DNA of 64,000 bases, taken from NCBI RefSeq assembly GCF_015689335.1, contig NZ_CP065053.1, positions 744,001-808,000 on the forward strand, written 5' to 3'. The notes beneath the pieces are model-generated. The model did not search any database. It was not told where the DNA came from and was given only the letters and a program-made list of their open reading frames with translations. Shown here piece after piece: positions 46,894 through 57,050 of this stretch. How positions within the stretch are numbered: the stretch's first letter is position 1; every line of letters starts with the position of its first letter. The translations under genes and the position numbers were made by a program. This DNA comes from Massilia antarctica. Its GTDB lineage: Bacteria; Pseudomonadota; Gammaproteobacteria; Burkholderiales; Burkholderiaceae_D.

Positions 46894-48603
46894 ATGATTA
46901 TCGGCATCGACTTGGGCACGACCAATAGTCTCGCGGCGGTGTGGCGCGACGGCAAGGCGCATCTCGTCCCGAACGCACTGGGCAGCTTTCTCACGCCTTC
47001 CTGCGTCGGCATGGATGACGACGGCACGGTGCTGACCGGGGAAGCGGCGCGCGCGCGGCTGCAAACCCATCCGCACATGACGGCGGCCATGTTCAAGCGC
47101 TACATGGGCAGCGAACGCGAAACCCAGCTCGGGGCGCGCAAGTTCCGCCCCGAGGAACTGTCGTCGATGGTGCTGCGCGCGCTCAAGGAAGATGCCGAAG
47201 CCTGGCTGGGCGAGCCGGTCGAGGAAGCCATCATCACCGTGCCCGCCTATTTCAGTGATGCCCAGCGCAAGGCGACCCGGGTGGCCGGACAGCTGGCCGG
47301 GCTGCGCGTCGAGCGCCTGCTCAACGAACCGACCGCCGCGGCGCTGGCCTACGGCATCCAGGATACCAAGCGCGAAACCAAATTCCTCGTGTTCGATCTG
47401 GGCGGCGGCACCTTCGACGTCTCCATCCTCGAACTGTTCGACGGCGTGATGGAAGTGCGCGCAACCGCCGGCGACAACTTCCTCGGCGGTGAGGATTTTG
47501 TCAGCGTGGTGGTGGACGCCTTCCTCTCGCGCAGCGGGCTGTCCAAGGCCATGGACGGCACTGAGTTGAACGGCACCCAGCGCCAGCGCCTGCGCGACGA
47601 AGCCGAACGCGCCAAGCGCGCCCTGTCGGACAGCGCCACCACGCGCATGGCCTACCACATGGGCGGCCAGCAATACAGCTGGGAGCTGACCGAGGACTTG
47701 TTCGTGCTGCTGTGCGACCACCTGATCCAGCGCCTGCGTACTCCGGTCGAACGCGCGCTGCGCGACGCCACCATCAAGGCATCCGAACTCGATGCGGTGG
47801 TGCTGGCCGGGGGCGCCACCCGCATGCCGCTGGTGCGCAAGCTGGCCGCGCGCATGTTCGGCCGCTTCCCGTCGATCAGTCTCGATCCCGATCAGGCGGT
47901 CGCCCTCGGCGCCGCGGTGCAGGCGGGCCTGATGGCGCGCGATTCGGCTTTGAGCGAAGTGGTGATGACCGACGTGGCGCCCTACTCGCTCGGCATTTCG
48001 GTGGCGCGCGAAATCGGCCCGAACAAATACGAGGGGGGCCACTACCTGCCGATCATCGAGCGCAATTCGACGGTGCCGGTCTCGCGCGTGGAAAATATCA
48101 CCACCATCAACGACTACCAGGACGAACTGGTGGTGCATGTATACCAGGGCGAGTCGCGCCGGGTGTCGGACAACGTCTTCCTCGGCAAGCTCAATTTCCC
48201 GATCGAGGCGAAACGGGCGGGCGAAGTGAGTGCCAACGTGCGCTTCACCTACGATATCAGCGGTGTGCTCGAAGCGGAAATCACGGTCCTGCCGACCCAG
48301 GAAAAGCACACCCTGGTCATCACCGAAAACGCCGGCGTGATGACCCAGGCCGAAGTCGACAAGCGCCTGGCCGAACTGAGCGAACTGAAAATCCACCCGC
48401 GCGACAAGATCGAAAACCGTACCCTGGTGGCCCAGGCCGACCGCCTGTACGAGCAGTTGCTGGGTCACGAACGCGAATACCTGGCGCAGCACATCGCGGC
48501 CTTCACGGCGGTGCTCAATACGCAGCAGCCGTCGGCCCTGCGCGGCGCCCGCGAGACGCTCACGCGGGTCATGCGCGACCTTGGCGGGAGTTCCTTCCTA
48601 TGA
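46894..48603 (+). CDS. hscC: Specialised Hsp70 chaperone, HscC type
   Basis: 569 residues, shorter than DnaK (about 640). Nucleotide-binding domain (about 1-360) with [57 protein letters not shown] and [15 protein letters not shown] substrate-binding domain follows (about 370-480), with a reduced helical lid and no DnaK-type EEVD-like tail. E. coli HscC (Hsc62) has the same shape and works with J-proteins of its own. The J-like gene begins by a four-base overlap with its stop. No dnaK/grpE genes are near; its client is unknown. Confidence 0.9.
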   Translation: MIIGIDLGTTNSLAAVWRDGKAHLVPNALGSFLTPSCVGMDDDGTVLTGEAARARLQTHPHMTAAMFKRYMGSERETQLGARKFRPEELSSMVLRALKEDAEAWLGEPVEEAIITVPAYFSDAQRKATRVAGQLAGLRVERLLNEPTAAALAYGIQDTKRETKFLVFDLGGGTFDVSILELFDGVMEVRATAGDNFLGGEDFVSVVVDAFLSRSGLSKAMDGTELNGTQRQRLRDEAERAKRALSDSATTRMAYHMGGQQYSWELTEDLFVLLCDHLIQRLRTPVERALRDATIKASELDAVVLAGGATRMPLVRKLAARMFGRFPSISLDPDQAVALGAAVQAGLMARDSALSEVVMTDVAPYSLGISVAREIGPNKYEGGHYLPIIERNSTVPVSRVENITTINDYQDELVVHVYQGESRRVSDNVFLGKLNFPIEAKRAGEVSANVRFTYDISGVLEAEITVLPTQEKHTLVITENAGVMTQAEVDKRLAELSELKIHPRDKIENRTLVAQADRLYEQLLGHEREYLAQHIAAFTAVLNTQQPSALRGARETLTRVMRDLGGSSFL

Positions 48604-49538
48604 ACGTCTGGAGCGTGCTCGGAATGAAGGCCAGCCGCGACGTGCGCGCCATCAAGCGCGCCTACGCGGCCATGCTGAAGGTGACCCGTCCGGAAGACGA
48701 TCCGGTCGCCTTCCAGATCCTCAACGACGCCTACCAGGCCGCGCTGCAGCTGGCACACCAGGCGCATGACATGGACTGGCCGGACGAGGAACCGGCCCCG
48801 CGTGCGCAGGAGCCAAAGCCGGAATATGAGCCGCCGGTCTACATGGCGGCCTACGAATTCGACCCGGATGCGGCGCCGGCGCGCGATGAAGCGCCGCAGG
48901 ACGTACCCGTCTACACCGCTTTTTATGAATTCGATCCGTCGCTGCCCAAGCCAGAACCGGAACAATATCGCCTGCCGCCGCCCTTGCCAGTTCCCCTCCC
49001 CGGGACCGGACCCGCGTCGCCCGTGGTGGAAGCGCGCCGCGTCTGGGCCGCATTCCTGACCTACGCGCACCACAACACGCGCCAGCGGCTCGAACAGCTG
49101 TTCGCCGGCGAGGAGCTGCTCAATATCGAGGTGCGCGACTGCTTCGAGGAGTGCGCGGTCCAGTATTGCGCCGGCGAAGGCTGCGAGGACGACTTCCGCG
49201 AAGCGATGGCCGGGCACTTCGGCTGGGTCGACGACGCCAGTTTCGTGGGGCGCCAGATGCCCGACGAAACCGGCATGATGCTGGCACGCCTGCGCGCCCA
49301 GCGCTCGTACGCGCACTTTTGCCAGCTGGCCCGGGAAGACGAGGTGGTGCGGGCGCTGCTCGACGGCGACCCGCGTGGCGTCATCGGCAGGTATCCCGAT
49401 GCCGCGTTCACCGAGCGCATGCGCGAACTGCTTGAACTGGTCCACTGCTACCATGGCGAGATGCTCGACCTCCGGCTCGATCCCGATATCGTGGAACGAT
49501 GGGAAGCCGTCGTCCAGGGCAGGGGATGGTCGCGCTGA
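48600..49538 (+). CDS. J-domain-like co-chaperone for the HscC-type Hsp70
   Basis: 312 residues starting [20 protein letters not shown], a J-domain N-terminus (helix I, helix II with [11 protein letters not shown]). The signature tripeptide that should be HPD is Arg30-Pro31-Glu32 ([20 protein letters not shown]), so the J domain is degenerate. The middle is acidic and Pro-rich with the repeat [10 protein letters not shown] / [10 protein letters not shown], then an alpha-helical C-terminal domain (about 145-312), as in DjlB/DjlC-like proteins encoded next to HscC. Its ATG overlaps the Hsp70 stop by four bases (ATGA), so it is coupled and almost certainly its partner. Confidence 0.8.
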   Translation: MNVWSVLGMKASRDVRAIKRAYAAMLKVTRPEDDPVAFQILNDAYQAALQLAHQAHDMDWPDEEPAPRAQEPKPEYEPPVYMAAYEFDPDAAPARDEAPQDVPVYTAFYEFDPSLPKPEPEQYRLPPPLPVPLPGTGPASPVVEARRVWAAFLTYAHHNTRQRLEQLFAGEELLNIEVRDCFEECAVQYCAGEGCEDDFREAMAGHFGWVDDASFVGRQMPDETGMMLARLRAQRSYAHFCQLAREDEVVRALLDGDPRGVIGRYPDAAFTERMRELLELVHCYHGEMLDLRLDPDIVERWEAVVQGRGWSR

Positions 49539-49614
49539 GCGCCACCCTTGCGGCGCGCGCACCGGCCATCACACCCCCAACAAACACACTCAATTTTCAT
49601 AAGCACCTACGTAC

Positions 49615-51936
49615 ATGTCCTCACAATCGAACCTGTTTGAACCACCTCCACCACCGCCGCCGGAAGACGCCGAAACGCTGACCTTGTCGACCTTCGCCGA
49701 ACGCGCCTATCTCGATTACGCCGTCTCGGTCGTCAAGGGCCGCGCCCTGCCGGATGTGTGCGATGGCCAGAAGCCGGTACAGCGCCGCATCTTGTACCGC
49801 ATGAACGAACTGGGACTGAGCGCGACCGCCAAGCCGAGCAAGTCGGCCGCCGTGGTCGGCGACGTCATGGGAAAACTGCACCCGCACGGCGACCAGTCGA
49901 TCTACGACGCCCTGGTGCGCATGGCGCAGGACTTTTCGCTGCGCTATCCGCTGATCGACGGCCAGGGTAACTTCGGCTCGCGCGACGGCGACGGCGCGGC
50001 GGCGATGCGCTACACGGAGGCGCGCCTGACCCCCATCGGCAAGCTGCTGCTCGAAGAAATCGATGAAGGCACGGTCGACTTCCAGCCCAACTACGACGGC
50101 GAACACGCCGAACCGAAAGCCTTGCCGGCGCGCCTGCCGATGGTGCTGTTGAATGGCGCCTCCGGCATCGCGGTCGGCCTGGCCACCGAAATCGCCTCGC
50201 ACAACCTCACCGAAGTGGCGCGCGCCACGGTGGCCATGATCCGCAATCCCAAGATCACCCACGCCGAACTGATGGCCCTCATTCCGGGGCCGGATTTCCC
50301 GGGCGGGGGCCAGATCATCACGCCGCCGGCGCAGATCTCCGACATGTACGCCAGCGGGCGCGGCTCGATGAAGGTGCGCGCGCGCTGGAAGATCGAAGAA
50401 CTGGCGCGCGGCCAGTGGCAGGCGGTGGTGTCGGAACTGCCTCCTGGCGTGTCGTCGCAAAAGGTGCTCGAAGAAATCGAGGAGCTGACCAATCCCAAGA
50501 TCAAGCTGGGGAAAAAGGCGCTCACGCCAGAACAGCTGGCACTCAAGCAGACCATTCTGGGCTCGCTCGATACGATTCGCGATGAATCCGGCCGCGCCGC
50601 CCCGGTGCGCCTGGTATTCGAGCCGAAATCGAAGAACCAGGACCAGGCCGAATTCATGCTGATGCTGCTGGCGCATACCTCGCTTGAGTCGTCCAGCTCG
50701 ATCAACCTGGTGATGATCGGCGGCGACGGGCGGCCACGCCAGAAGGGGCTGAGCGAAATCCTGCAGGAATGGATTGATTTCCGCTTCGTGACGGTGCGCC
50801 GCCGTACCGATTACAGGCTGGGCAAGGTCAACGACCGCATTCACATTCTCGAAGGACGCGAAGCGGTCCTGCTCAATATCGACAAGGTGATCCACATCAT
50901 CCGCAATTCGGACGAGCCGAAGGCCGCGCTGATCGCCGAATTCCGCCTCTCCGACATCCAGGCCGAGGATATCCTGGAACTGCGCCTGCGCCAGCTGGCG
51001 CGCCTGGAAACGATCAAGATCCAGCAGGCTTTGGCAGAACTGCGCAAGGAAGAAGTCAGCCTGCGCGACATCCTCGACAATCCGGCGACGATGAAGCGCT
51101 TGATCATCCGCGAGATCGAAAGCGATGCCAAGCAGTTCGGCGATGCGCGCCGCACCGTGATCGAAGAAGCGCAGCGTGCCACGGCCGAACAAAAAATCGT
51201 CGACGAGCCGGTCACGGTGATCGTGTCCGAAAAAGGCTGGGTGCGCGCGCGCACCGGCGTGGGCCACGACGTGGCGCAGTTCACCTTCAAGGCGGGCGAC
51301 TCGCTGTACGCGGCATTCGAGTGCCGCACCATCGACACCCTGCTCGGCTTCGGCGACAACGGCAAGGTGTACTCGGTGCCGGTGGCGGCGCTGCCGGGGG
51401 CGCGCGGCGATGGCGTGCCGATTACCACGCTGGTCGACCTGTCGGGCGGCGCCCGCATCCTGCACTATTTCGCGGGCAGCGGCCAGACCGTGCTGTTGAT
51501 GGCGTCGAACGCGGGCTATGGTTTCGCGGCCAAGGCGGCCGACATGGTCAGCCGGCTCAAGGGCGGCAAGGCCTTCATCACCCTGGACGACGGCGCACGG
51601 CCGCTGCCGCCGCGCGTGATCGCGGCCAATGCCAGCGCGGTAGCCTGCCTGACCGAAAAAGGCAAGCTGCTGGTGTTCGGGATGGATGAACTCAAGACCT
51701 TGACCAACGGCGGGCGTGGCGTGACCCTGATCGAGCTGGAAGACAAGGAAAAACTGCTGGCGGTGCAGCCGATTTCGCAAAAAGGCGTGACCGTGCACGG
51801 GACCTGGGCAGGCGACAAGCCGCGCGCGGTCGATTTGTCGGCGTCGGGCCTGGCGGTCCACTTCGGCAAGCGCGCACGCAAGGGCAAGGCGCTGGTGGCC
51901 AGGATCAAGGTGACGGCGCTCACGCCAATCGGCTGA
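49615..51936 (+). CDS. parC: DNA topoisomerase IV subunit A
   Basis: 773 residues. Begins with a Pro run ([10 protein letters not shown]), then [20 protein letters not shown], the winged-helix/tower region with catalytic Tyr133 ([10 protein letters not shown]), and a C-terminal beta-propeller (about 500-773). In the quinolone-resistance region the sequence is [15 protein letters not shown]; the residue equivalent to E. coli ParC Ser80 is Gln94. It forms the heterotetramer with ParE and cuts and rejoins DNA. It lies 76 bases after the J-like gene. Confidence 0.97.
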   Translation: MSSQSNLFEPPPPPPPEDAETLTLSTFAERAYLDYAVSVVKGRALPDVCDGQKPVQRRILYRMNELGLSATAKPSKSAAVVGDVMGKLHPHGDQSIYDALVRMAQDFSLRYPLIDGQGNFGSRDGDGAAAMRYTEARLTPIGKLLLEEIDEGTVDFQPNYDGEHAEPKALPARLPMVLLNGASGIAVGLATEIASHNLTEVARATVAMIRNPKITHAELMALIPGPDFPGGGQIITPPAQISDMYASGRGSMKVRARWKIEELARGQWQAVVSELPPGVSSQKVLEEIEELTNPKIKLGKKALTPEQLALKQTILGSLDTIRDESGRAAPVRLVFEPKSKNQDQAEFMLMLLAHTSLESSSSINLVMIGGDGRPRQKGLSEILQEWIDFRFVTVRRRTDYRLGKVNDRIHILEGREAVLLNIDKVIHIIRNSDEPKAALIAEFRLSDIQAEDILELRLRQLARLETIKIQQALAELRKEEVSLRDILDNPATMKRLIIREIESDAKQFGDARRTVIEEAQRATAEQKIVDEPVTVIVSEKGWVRARTGVGHDVAQFTFKAGDSLYAAFECRTIDTLLGFGDNGKVYSVPVAALPGARGDGVPITTLVDLSGGARILHYFAGSGQTVLLMASNAGYGFAAKAADMVSRLKGGKAFITLDDGARPLPPRVIAANASAVACLTEKGKLLVFGMDELKTLTNGGRGVTLIELEDKEKLLAVQPISQKGVTVHGTWAGDKPRAVDLSASGLAVHFGKRARKGKALVARIKVTALTPIG

Positions 51937-51966
51937 TCCGCGTCGTTTCCGCCGCCGGCGGGAAAT

Positions 51967-51989
51967 CGGTTCTGGCAATGCCAGAACCG
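51967..51989. other. Perfect 23-bp palindrome after parC
   Basis: CGGTTCTGGCA-A-TGCCAGAACCG, 30 bases after the parC stop. No T run follows; the proper terminator seems to be the longer hairpin at 52012. A related core, TCTGCCAATGGCAGGA, occurs at 62265 inside a repeat, so this may be part of a dispersed family. Confidence 0.6.
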
Positions 51990-52011
51990 ACAGTCTGCCG
52001 GCCGACGAACA

Positions 52012-52074
52012 AAAACGGGGTAAGTGTTGCTCAACCGAGGTCGGACCCCGGTCAGGCAATACTTACCCCGTTTT
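52012..52074. terminator. Bidirectional terminator between parC and a convergent gene
   Basis: Nineteen-base arms, AAAACGGGGTAAGTGTTGC and GCAATACTTACCCCGTTTT (one mismatch), enclose 25 bases containing GGTCGGACCCCGG. A-run on one side and T-run on the other suit transcript release from both directions. parC ends at 51936 on one side and the Lys/Ala-rich gene ends at 52107 on the other. Confidence 0.8.
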
Positions 52075-52106
52075 CATTCCATCACCCTGCAAGCAGGGCG
52101 CACGGA

Positions 52107-52586
52107 TTAGTGCTTGGCAGCGGCTTTTTTCACGTCCGAAGCAGCTTCAACTTTGGTTTCGTGGGTTTTTGCAGCAGCGGTCGCTTTGTCGGCGCCACCT
52201 TCAACAGCCACTTTTTCCGCTTTTTCGTCGGCCTTGATCATTTTTTTCTCGGCTTTCAGATTGGCTTTGGCCATTTTTTTCTCGGCCTTGGCTTCGGCTT
52301 TCATTTTGTCTTCCGGATCAGCCTTGGCGACGTCGGTGCTCGCTTCTGCGTGGGCTTTGACCGCTTTCGAATGCGCCTTGGTTTTTTTCTCGGTAGCGTC
52401 GGCAGCAGCCTTGGTGGTTTTTTCGTCGGCCTTGGCAACTACTTTAGCTTCCTTGGCTTCTGCTTTGGCGATGTCTTTGTTGGCGCTGGCTTCAGCTTTG
52501 ACAACGGCCGGGGTGGCCGCTGGCGTTTGTGCGTAAACCGAAGTAGCGAACAGGCCGGCGATCAGGGTGACGAGTAATTTGTTCAT
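52107..52586 (-). CDS. Exported Lys/Ala/Glu-rich protein
   Basis: 159 residues from the ATG at 52586 (MNKLLVTLIAGLFATSVYAQ), which opens a clean signal peptide ending VYA|QT; an upstream opening to 52658 is not supported. The mature protein is low in complexity, built of Lys, Ala, Glu, Asp and Thr with repeats such as KAEKKMAKANLKAEKKMIKA. It should form a long charged helix or be disordered in the periplasm. No enzyme motif. It resembles small Ala/Lys-rich exported proteins of Burkholderiales, whose role is unknown. Confidence 0.75.
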   Translation of the reverse strand: MNKLLVTLIAGLFATSVYAQTPAATPAVVKAEASANKDIAKAEAKEAKVVAKADEKTTKAAADATEKKTKAHSKAVKAHAEASTDVAKADPEDKMKAEAKAEKKMAKANLKAEKKMIKADEKAEKVAVEGGADKATAAAKTHETKVEAASDVKKAAAKH

Positions 52587-52828
52587 GGTGTGTGTACCTT
52601 TAGAAGATTGGTTGGGGTTTCTTATCCGTGGACGTTTTGGACCGAAGTCCTTCGCCATCTATCGTTCTCAACTTTATATTTCGTCAAGGAACGGTATCAA
52701 GAATATGTCTTGCGAGACACTGGGTCTGTGCGCTAGCGCACGCATTCCAGAGCTAACGAAAAGCAACTTTCAGCAAGGCGAACTGAGCAGAAAAACACCC
52801 TGATCGCCCGCCGTTGCAGGCGCTACGC

Positions 52829-54256
52829 CTATTTTCCCGCCCCCTTCTTGGCATACAAATCGATGATGGTGGTGATGCCGTCGTTACAGACCTTACAGAA
52901 TCTTTCACTTCGGTCGAACATCAGACACTGCATTTCGGGCCGATAGTAGCCGCTCGCCTCGTAATTGGCCCCCTCGAAGGCGCCCACGTCGTGCCGGTGC
53001 GCGGCCTTGGCGAACAGGGTATTGGTGTGCGCGAGGTCTTCGCGGAACAGCGCGCTCATCTCCGATTCGGGCCGGTTGGCGGCGCGCAGCGCGGCGCGGC
53101 GCTTCTGGTAGGCGCGCGCATATTCCTCATACTGGGCCTTGGGCCAGACGGTCGGCAGCGGCGTGCCGGCCTTGACGTGGCGCTGCCATTTCAGTTTGGC
53201 CGGGTCGCGCAGCGCGGTCACATTCGGCTCCCACGGCTCCATCCTTCCCGCGCTCGACTGGTAGGCCACGGGCGAGGTGTAGTACTCGTCGGCCAGGCCG
53301 GCGAAGTGGTGGCCGAATTCGTGCACGAACAGGTAATTGGCCCAGTCGTTGCCGGCCGCGGCGGTGCTGAACTGGCCGAAGATGCCGCCGCCGCCATAGG
53401 TGTCGTTATTGACCAGGATTTCGATGAACTCGTACGGCGCATGCTGGGCGATGTCGCGCAGGGCGCGGTTGTCCAGGGTGAGCACATAACGCTCGCTGCC
53501 GAAGATATCGTAGCGCGTGCCCAGCGCCGATGCGTGGTGCATGCCGGTCGAGGGGCGCGACACGCCGCTTTCCAGAGTCGGCACCGCGATCGCCCACACA
53601 TTGAAATCGTTCGCGCGCTCCTTGAACGGCGACACCGTGAACAGGTGGTCGGCCAGGCGGCGCGCGTCGGCCTCGAATTTTGTCATCTCGGCAGCCGTGT
53701 AGCCGTCGCCCATGACCAGCAGGTCGACCTTGGCCGGCGACGGGCCGCTGACCCGGATCGGGATCGGCTTGGCCGGCGCCGGTCCCTGTTTGCGCACCAC
53801 GTCCGGCGCGTCCGGGTCGACCTCGACGCTCCATGCGACCGAAAACTGATTGCGCTCGTCGCGCTTGAGCACCCGCACCCGCACCGGTTTGCCGAAGGCC
53901 GGAAAGCGCACCGACTCCTCGAAGCCGCGGCTGATGCGATTGGCTTCCTCGGTGCTGCGCCATTCGCCGAAAATGGTCGAGAAACCGCGCGAATAGAGCA
54001 GGTCGCCCGTCTTGGCGTCGACCACTTCGACCATGTTCTGGCCACGGTTGGTGGTGTCGAGATTTTGCGACAGGTCGCCCGGCCACGGCAGCGGTTCGAT
54101 CATCACCCGTTCCAGCGCGTACTGGTCCGACAGGGCATTGCCGCTGTGCTGATAGTCGACGCGGACGGTGGCGGGCGGCTCGGCGTGGGCCTGGGAGGCG
54201 GCCAGCGCCAGCAGGCCGGCAACGCGGCGCATGAAACGGACGGGGGACAGCGGCAT
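52829..54256 (-). CDS. Secreted M64-family zinc metallopeptidase (IgA-peptidase-like)
   Basis: 475 residues from the ATG at 54256, preceded by AAGGAAA; signal peptide about 1-25 (ending QAHA|EP). The active site VHEFGHHFAGLADEYY shows HExxH with the third ligand downstream, characteristic of peptidase family M64, and LLVMGDGYTAAEMTKF is the conserved lead-in of the domain. The N-terminal part (about 26-190) is beta-rich. Four Cys lie near the end (QCLMF, FCKVC). It cleaves proteins outside the cytoplasm; the IgA specificity of the named relative cannot be assumed. Divergent from the Fur/Zur-type gene. Confidence 0.92.
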   Translation of the reverse strand: MPLSPVRFMRRVAGLLALAASQAHAEPPATVRVDYQHSGNALSDQYALERVMIEPLPWPGDLSQNLDTTNRGQNMVEVVDAKTGDLLYSRGFSTIFGEWRSTEEANRISRGFEESVRFPAFGKPVRVRVLKRDERNQFSVAWSVEVDPDAPDVVRKQGPAPAKPIPIRVSGPSPAKVDLLVMGDGYTAAEMTKFEADARRLADHLFTVSPFKERANDFNVWAIAVPTLESGVSRPSTGMHHASALGTRYDIFGSERYVLTLDNRALRDIAQHAPYEFIEILVNNDTYGGGGIFGQFSTAAAGNDWANYLFVHEFGHHFAGLADEYYTSPVAYQSSAGRMEPWEPNVTALRDPAKLKWQRHVKAGTPLPTVWPKAQYEEYARAYQKRRAALRAANRPESEMSALFREDLAHTNTLFAKAAHRHDVGAFEGANYEASGYYRPEMQCLMFDRSERFCKVCNDGITTIIDLYAKKGAGK

Positions 54257-54393
54257 GGCGGTTTCCTTGCAAGCGTGGGTCGTGCTGTATTGTAAACCCG
54301 CCCCGGACGGCGCAAAAGAGCGTAATCGGCATAGCGTTCCGGACGCGTGCGGCGCCGTGGTAGCATGTCGCTTCCCTTGGAATCCCAGCGACG

Positions 54394-54822
54394 ATGTACA
54401 CAACGATTGAAAGCCAGGCTGAATCACTGATCCGCGACACCGGCGCGCGCCTGACCAAGCCGCGCTCGCGCGTGCTGGCGTATCTGCTGGCGCAGAACAA
54501 ACCCCTGACCCACCACGAGATCCAGGAAGGCCTGGCCGGCGCGGCGCTCGATTCCGTGACCTTGTACCGGGTGCTGGAATGGCTGACCGAGCACGAACTG
54601 GTGCACCGCATCGCCGGCGCCGACCAGGTGTGGCGCTTCAACGCGGGCGCGGGCCAGCACGGACACCAGCACGCGCACTTCCAGTGCACCCACTGTGAAA
54701 TGGTGACCTGTTTTACTGACATCGCCCTGCCCGCCCAGATCACCCTTCCCGACGGTTTCACCAGCGAGCAGGTCGACTTTCTGATCAAGGGCGTTTGCCA
54801 GGTCTGTAACGCGAAAAAGTAA
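54394..54822 (+). CDS. Fur-family metalloregulator, Zur-like
   Basis: 142 residues. N-terminal winged helix (about 10-80, with LTKPRSRVLAYLLAQNKPLT and SVTLYRVLEWLTEHELVHR) and a C-terminal metal-binding dimer domain with HGHQHAHFQC, CTHC and CQVC, the structural zinc pair. Fur, Zur and Mur are hard to tell apart by sequence alone; the short form and EHELVHRIAGADQVWRF phrasing favour Zur. The gene ends 133 bases before a TonB receptor gene in the same direction; that gap carries two matching operator-like sites. Confidence 0.8.
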   Translation: MYTTIESQAESLIRDTGARLTKPRSRVLAYLLAQNKPLTHHEIQEGLAGAALDSVTLYRVLEWLTEHELVHRIAGADQVWRFNAGAGQHGHQHAHFQCTHCEMVTCFTDIALPAQITLPDGFTSEQVDFLIKGVCQVCNAKK

Positions 54823-54852
54823 GGCCGGTGTCGCATCCGCCAGGCGATTAAC

Positions 54853-54909
54853 GCAACTGCATTGCATTAAAGAGGGATTCACTCTATTATGGCAACTCAG
54901 TTGCATTAA
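54853..54909 (+). promoter_or_regulatory. Promoter of the TonB receptor gene with two operator-like sites
   Basis: TTGCAT (54862-54867), a 17-base spacer, TATTAT (54885-54890): a good sigma-70 promoter. Two 18-base sites of the same sense overlap it: GCAACTGCATTGCATTAA (54853-54870), covering the -35 box, and GCAACTCAGTTGCATTAA (54892-54909), just after the -10 box. They share 15 of 18 bases and each starts with an inverted GCAA-TTGC core. A bound repressor would block the promoter on both sides. Confidence 0.7.
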
Positions 54910-54954
54910 CCTCTTGCCGTATCCGGCCCTGCCACGCCTGAAGAAATCCCGCGC

Positions 54955-57042
54955 ATGCACATCAAAACCGTCACCGCCGCCCTCCTCGCCAGTCTGACGC
55001 CGCTGGCCGCCATCGCCGCGCCGGCGCCCACCGACACGGTGGTCATCGGCGGCCAGCGCGAACACTATCGCAGCCTGTCGGCCACCGGCGCGACCAAGAC
55101 CGACGCACCGCTTGCCGACCTGCCGCAAAGCGTGCGCGTGCTCACCAGCGAAGTGCTGCGCGACGCCGGCGTGAGCACCCTGGCCGGCGCGCTCGACCTG
55201 GCCAGCGGCGTGTCGCGCCAGAGTGACCTGGGCGGACTGTGGGACAGCTACGCCATGCGCGGCTTCACGGGCGACCCCAATTTCGGTTCGGATTTCCTGG
55301 TCAATGGCTTCAGTTCGAGCCGCGGCTACAACGGCCTGCGCGACACCGCCAACACCCAGTCGATTGAAGTGCTCAAGGGGCCATTCGCCGCCCTGTACGG
55401 GCGCGGCGAGCCGGGAGGCACGGTCAACATCGTCACCAAAAAGCCGCGCTTCGTCCAGGAGCGCAGCATCAGCGCGTCGGCCGGCAGCTTCAATACGTAC
55501 CGCACCGCGCTCGACGTCACCGGCCCTGCGAGCGAGACGCTGGCCTACCGGATCAACGCCGCCCGGCAGCAGGGCGAAAGCTTTCGCGACAGCGGCCGGC
55601 GCGACACCTTGCTGCTGTCGCCGTCGTTCGTGTGGCTGGCGGGCGAGCACACCACGGTCTCCTACGAGATCGAAGCAACCGAGCAAAAAGCCCCGTTCGA
55701 CCGCGGCGTGCCGGCGCTGAACGGAAAACTCGGCGCGCTTCCCGCCTCGCGCTTTCTGGGCGAGCCTGGCGATGGCCGCACCACCGTCAAGTCGCTGGGG
55801 CACCAGCTGTTCGTGCAGCACGCCCTGAACGACGACTGGTCGCTGCAATCGGGCCTGTCGTACCGCGACAGTGAACTGGCCGGCTTTTCGACGGAAGCGA
55901 ACAATCTGCTGGCCGATGGCCGCACCTTGCGCCGCCAGCGCCGCCACCGCGATTTTTCGGCCACCGACAGGTCGGGCCGTGTCGAGCTGCTCGGAAAATC
56001 AAGCACCGGCGGCTTGGGCCACAGCGTGCTGTTCGGCGTCGACGCCTACCGCTTCGACGACCGCCGCGTGCAGCTGCGCCGCAATCCGTCAAGCGCCAAT
56101 CCGTACGCGATCGATATTTTCCAGCCGGCCTACGGCGCCGTTGCCGATCCGCTGACCTTGTCGATCGACACCCTGGAGCGCCAGCGCGCGCACGGCGTCT
56201 ACGCCCAGGATCAGATCGACCTGGGCGGCCAGTGGAAAGCCCTGCTGGGCATTCGCTACGACAGCGCCGATCAAACCGTCACCAACAACCGCCGCAATAC
56301 CGGCAGCGCGCAAAGCCTGCACGCCAGCAGTCCGCGCGCGGGGCTGGTGTACCAGCCGACCAAGGCGCTGTCGCTGTACGCGAGTGCGGCGCGCGCCTAT
56401 CGTCCGAACAGCGGCATCAGTATCGAGAACCTGGCCTTTGAAGCGGAAAAGAGCCTGGCGTATGAAGCAGGCGCGAAAGTCGAGGCGCTTGACGGAAAAC
56501 TGAGCAGCACCGTGGCACTGTACAAGATCGACAAGAAGAACGTCCTGACCACCAACCCCGCCAATACCGACTTTGCGATCCCCGCAGGGGAAGTCGGCAG
56601 CCGCGGCCTGGAAGTGGACGTGGCCGGCACCGTGGCGCGCAACCTGCAGCTCTCGGCCGCCTACGCCTGGACCGACGCCACCGTCACCAGGGGCGACCAG
56701 ACCATCCGCAGGGGCAGCCGCTTTCCGAACGTGGCGCGCCACAGCGCCAATGTGCTGCTGGTGTCCAGCTTCAAGCTGGGCGACACCAACGCCAGCCTCG
56801 GGGCCGGCGCCAGCTATGTGGGCAAGCGCATGGGCGACGTGGCAGAGTCGAGCAGCTTCGAACTGCCCGCCTACAGTACCGTGAAACTGGTGGCGGCTTG
56901 GGCGCCGGACCGCAAGCTGCGCATCGCGCTCAATATCGACAACCTGTTTAACAAGACTTGGTATGCCAGTTCGTACAGCCAGATGTGGGTGGCGCCGGGC
57001 ACCGGACGCGCCGCCACGCTGACGGCCAGCTACGGCTTCTGA
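54955..57042 (+). CDS. TonB-dependent siderophore-type receptor
   Basis: 695 residues; signal peptide about 1-22 (ending AIAA|PAP). Plug domain about 45-165, with LADLPQSVRVLTSEVLRDAG and SIEVLKGPFAALYGRGEPGG followed by TVNIVTKKP; then the 22-strand barrel, ending NLFNKTWYASSYS and terminal Phe (ASYGF). This layout is that of ferrichrome/catechol-type siderophore receptors. It imports a ferric chelate (or perhaps another metal chelate) across the outer membrane, driven by TonB. A Fur-family gene lies upstream and a DUF1624 membrane protein gene begins 8 bases after its stop. Confidence 0.93.
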   Translation: MHIKTVTAALLASLTPLAAIAAPAPTDTVVIGGQREHYRSLSATGATKTDAPLADLPQSVRVLTSEVLRDAGVSTLAGALDLASGVSRQSDLGGLWDSYAMRGFTGDPNFGSDFLVNGFSSSRGYNGLRDTANTQSIEVLKGPFAALYGRGEPGGTVNIVTKKPRFVQERSISASAGSFNTYRTALDVTGPASETLAYRINAARQQGESFRDSGRRDTLLLSPSFVWLAGEHTTVSYEIEATEQKAPFDRGVPALNGKLGALPASRFLGEPGDGRTTVKSLGHQLFVQHALNDDWSLQSGLSYRDSELAGFSTEANNLLADGRTLRRQRRHRDFSATDRSGRVELLGKSSTGGLGHSVLFGVDAYRFDDRRVQLRRNPSSANPYAIDIFQPAYGAVADPLTLSIDTLERQRAHGVYAQDQIDLGGQWKALLGIRYDSADQTVTNNRRNTGSAQSLHASSPRAGLVYQPTKALSLYASAARAYRPNSGISIENLAFEAEKSLAYEAGAKVEALDGKLSSTVALYKIDKKNVLTTNPANTDFAIPAGEVGSRGLEVDVAGTVARNLQLSAAYAWTDATVTRGDQTIRRGSRFPNVARHSANVLLVSSFKLGDTNASLGAGASYVGKRMGDVAESSSFELPAYSTVKLVAAWAPDRKLRIALNIDNLFNKTWYASSYSQMWVAPGTGRAATLTASYGF

Positions 57043-57050
57043 GGTAGGCC

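Noticed and set aside
49621..52059. 812-codon open frame on the minus strand opposite parC
   Set aside because: An antisense shadow of parC caused by high GC; composition is His/Arg/Gln-rich nonsense without domains or start signals.
54853..54909. Classical Fur box
   Set aside because: The sites share a GCAA-TTGC core and do not show the GATAAT-type hexamers of E. coli Fur boxes.
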